Assembly (NCBI GenBank): GCA_019787685.1
Contig: JAHNUO010000003.1
Span: forward strand, 496,001 to 560,000
Direction: 5' to 3'
DNA from: Chiua virens
Taxonomy: Eukaryota > Basidiomycota > Agaricomycetes > Boletales > Boletaceae
DNA length: 64,000 nucleotides
The translations under genes were made by a program, and so were the position numbers. Shown one piece after another: positions 62,413 through 64,000 of the stretch. The first letter of the stretch is position 1. The number at the start of each line of letters is the position of its first letter. The notes under the pieces are model-generated. The model made no database searches and was not told the origin of the DNA. It worked only from the letters and a program-made list of their open reading frames with translations.

Positions 62413-63887
62413 CTAAGCAGTAACAGAAATCTGTTGCAGACGAGGGGTAGTATAACCTTTTTCGTTGAACGAACTCGTCAAGTCCGCAGGGGTGGTTCTT
62501 GGTAACGTGAGCCTATGAGCGCGACACTCGGCAAGGAAGTCCGTGAACATCTACACGATCAGGTCAAACACTGCATCCACCGCAACTAGGAAGCGCTCAC
62601 CTCCATGGTGTCCAATGGACCACCTGCGCTCTCAGGGTGGAACTGTACGCCCCAAACTTTTCTGCCAGAATCGGCGGTCGACTTGATACCCTCAACTGAG
62701 GAATCATTGCAGTTGATAAAGAATGGCTCCCATCCCGCTGGGAATGGATCCGTCAACTTGAGTGCGTATTGATGGTTTTGGCTAGACGCCAATCAGTCAG
62801 CAAATCATAATCATTGTATGATAGTTATAAATTCCCAATACCTCGTCACATAGACGCGACCCTGCTTTGATCGATCCCGAGGATGCCAAAGCGAGGACCT
62901 GGCTGGTTATGTCCACGATTACCAAAAGTCATGCGATAAGCTTCTAAACCAGCAGCCATTCCAATGATCTGGTGACCCATAGCAAATACCGAACACAGGT
63001 TTGTCCCACTCTTGAAGAGTCTTGCGGAGGTTCAAAGCCGCATTCATAGAGTGCCTAGGGTCACCAGGTCCGTTGGTCAGGAAAAGGCCATCATACTGAT
63101 CACGGATGGAGTTGAAGTCAAAGTTCCATGGGAGTACGGTCACCGCAGCGTTTCGACGAACAAGGGAACGAAGGATGTTTGCCTTGGCGCCAAAGTCGAG
63201 AACAGCAATGCGGACATCCCCCTCGGGGTTGAGATAGTACGGGACTTTTGTGGATACTTGGTCCACGAGGTTCTCGGTAGAAGGATCCCAGTATTGCTCC
63301 GCGGACGGCGCAGGCGCCGAGACATCTGCACCGACGGCCAGACGACCGAGGGTAGTACCCTGGTCACGCAATAAGCGCGTGATTTCGCGAGTGTCTACGC
63401 CAGTGATACCGGGGACATTAAAACGGCGGCACCAGGAAGCGAGGGATTCGACTGCAGCATGGTGAGAAAATTTCTCTGCCACATCAGCGACTACGACGGC
63501 ACTGCATTGAATTCCCTCGGACTCCATAACAACGCCAACTTCCTGAGAGTTAATCGGGACCTTGTTGCACGGGACCCCATAGTTTCCAATGAGCGGGGTG
63601 GTGAAGACAAGAATCTGACTCCGATAGGAAGGATCAGTCATCGACTCGGTGTCTGTAGGTTTCAATGGGGTTTCGTCGGTCATTGAGCAGGGCGCAAACT
63701 TACAAGATGTGATTGAGGTGGAAAAGACTGTCTCTCCAAAGGTACTGTTCGGCGCTCCAAACGATCGACCATGGAAGGATTGACCAGTTTTGAGATGTAA
63801 AACGGCAGGTAAAGCAGTATTTGGGCCAGCATGAGTAGCTAAACCGCGAGCGAACACTTTATTTCGAATAAGAGTGCGAGCAATCAT
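62413..63887 (-). CDS. CPA1: Carbamoyl-phosphate synthase, arginine-type, small (glutaminase) subunit
   Basis: Glutamine-hydrolysing subunit that passes ammonia to the large subunit for arginine synthesis. The N-terminus MIARTLIRNKVFARGLATHA is a likely mitochondrial presequence. Next: LHLKTGQSFHGRSFGAPNST (small-subunit N-domain), PLIGNYGVPCNKVPIN, GITGVDTREITRLLRDQGT, then the class I amidotransferase: IAVLDFGAKANILRSLVRRN, DGLFLTNGPGDPRHS, PVFGICYGHQIIGMAAGLEA with the catalytic Cys, KLTDPFPAGWEPFF and VQFHPESAGGPLDTME with the catalytic His and Glu. It ends RLQQISVTA at 62413. Cys and His/Glu of the triad are present; GICYG/HQ spans an intron. About 445 aa, normal. The ATG at 63887 is the first in frame with a presequence. 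AG at 63955-63956 (read leftward) may be a leader intron acceptor. Confidence 0.93.
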
Positions 63888-64000
63888 AGTAGATAGCAAG
63901 ATTTGTGGAGGGCTTCAGAGACTCAGGAGAGAAAAGACGAGATCAGAGATATAACTGCAAGGATGATCAGAACGGAAAACTAGAAAGACGTGGTGTACGA

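Overview
The window is nuclear DNA of a filamentous basidiomycete, most likely an Agaricomycete. Genes lie on both strands and are cut by many short introns of about 45-75 nt with GT..AG ends. The conserved proteins are eukaryotic and fungal: ribosomal proteins S5 and S8, CCT zeta, ARPC4, UDP-glucose pyrophosphorylase, arginine-type CPSase small subunit, SET9 and a DUF4045/gelsolin protein. I cannot name the species from sequence alone. Start and stop positions come from hand splicing; internal exon borders are given where I could check the reading frame.

Layout. 0-5 kb: 5' part of a TEN1-like telomere OB-fold gene (-), a gene-poor stretch with a possible F-box-like remnant, then a 573-aa protein (+) of uncertain family. 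5-7.5 kb: no gene seen. 7.5-15.3 kb: RPS5 (-), an HLTF/Rad5-type HIRAN-SNF2-RING helicase (-) and, divergent from it, NSE4 of the SMC5/6 complex (+). 15.7-19 kb: a secreted GH17 beta-1,3-glucanase (-) divergent from a secreted, probably GPI-anchored DUF7729-like protein (+). 19-30 kb: a long DUF4045/gelsolin protein (+), a coiled-coil protein (+), ARPC4 (-) divergent from a nucleolar FKBP (+). 30-38 kb: gene desert. 38-43 kb: SDR oxidoreductase (-), a proline-rich nuclear-type protein (-), CCT6 (+). 43-54 kb: SET9 (-), RPS8 (-), UGP1 (+), an NDUFB2-like complex I subunit (+), a Cdc1/Ted1-type phosphoesterase (-). 54-60.5 kb: an AT-rich island with three related solo LTRs, one nested in another, followed by a pseudogene copy of the 18-kb DUF7729-like gene and a truncated copy of the BSD gene next door. 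60.6-64 kb: BSD-domain gene (-) and CPA1 (-).

Main points. Several genes act in genome maintenance (TEN1-like, HLTF-like, NSE4, SET9), and the helicase and NSE4 share one divergent promoter region. The 54-60 kb island records successive events: an old CpG-depleted LTR, a younger LTR inserted into it with a perfect 5-bp target duplication, a third LTR with its own perfect duplication, and two duplicated gene fragments beside them. Conserved housekeeping genes (CCT6, UGP1, possibly the gelsolin gene) carry apparent 1-nt frameshifts, which more likely reflect residual indel errors in the sequence than real inactivation. I did not find a convincing novel multi-gene defence or metabolic system.
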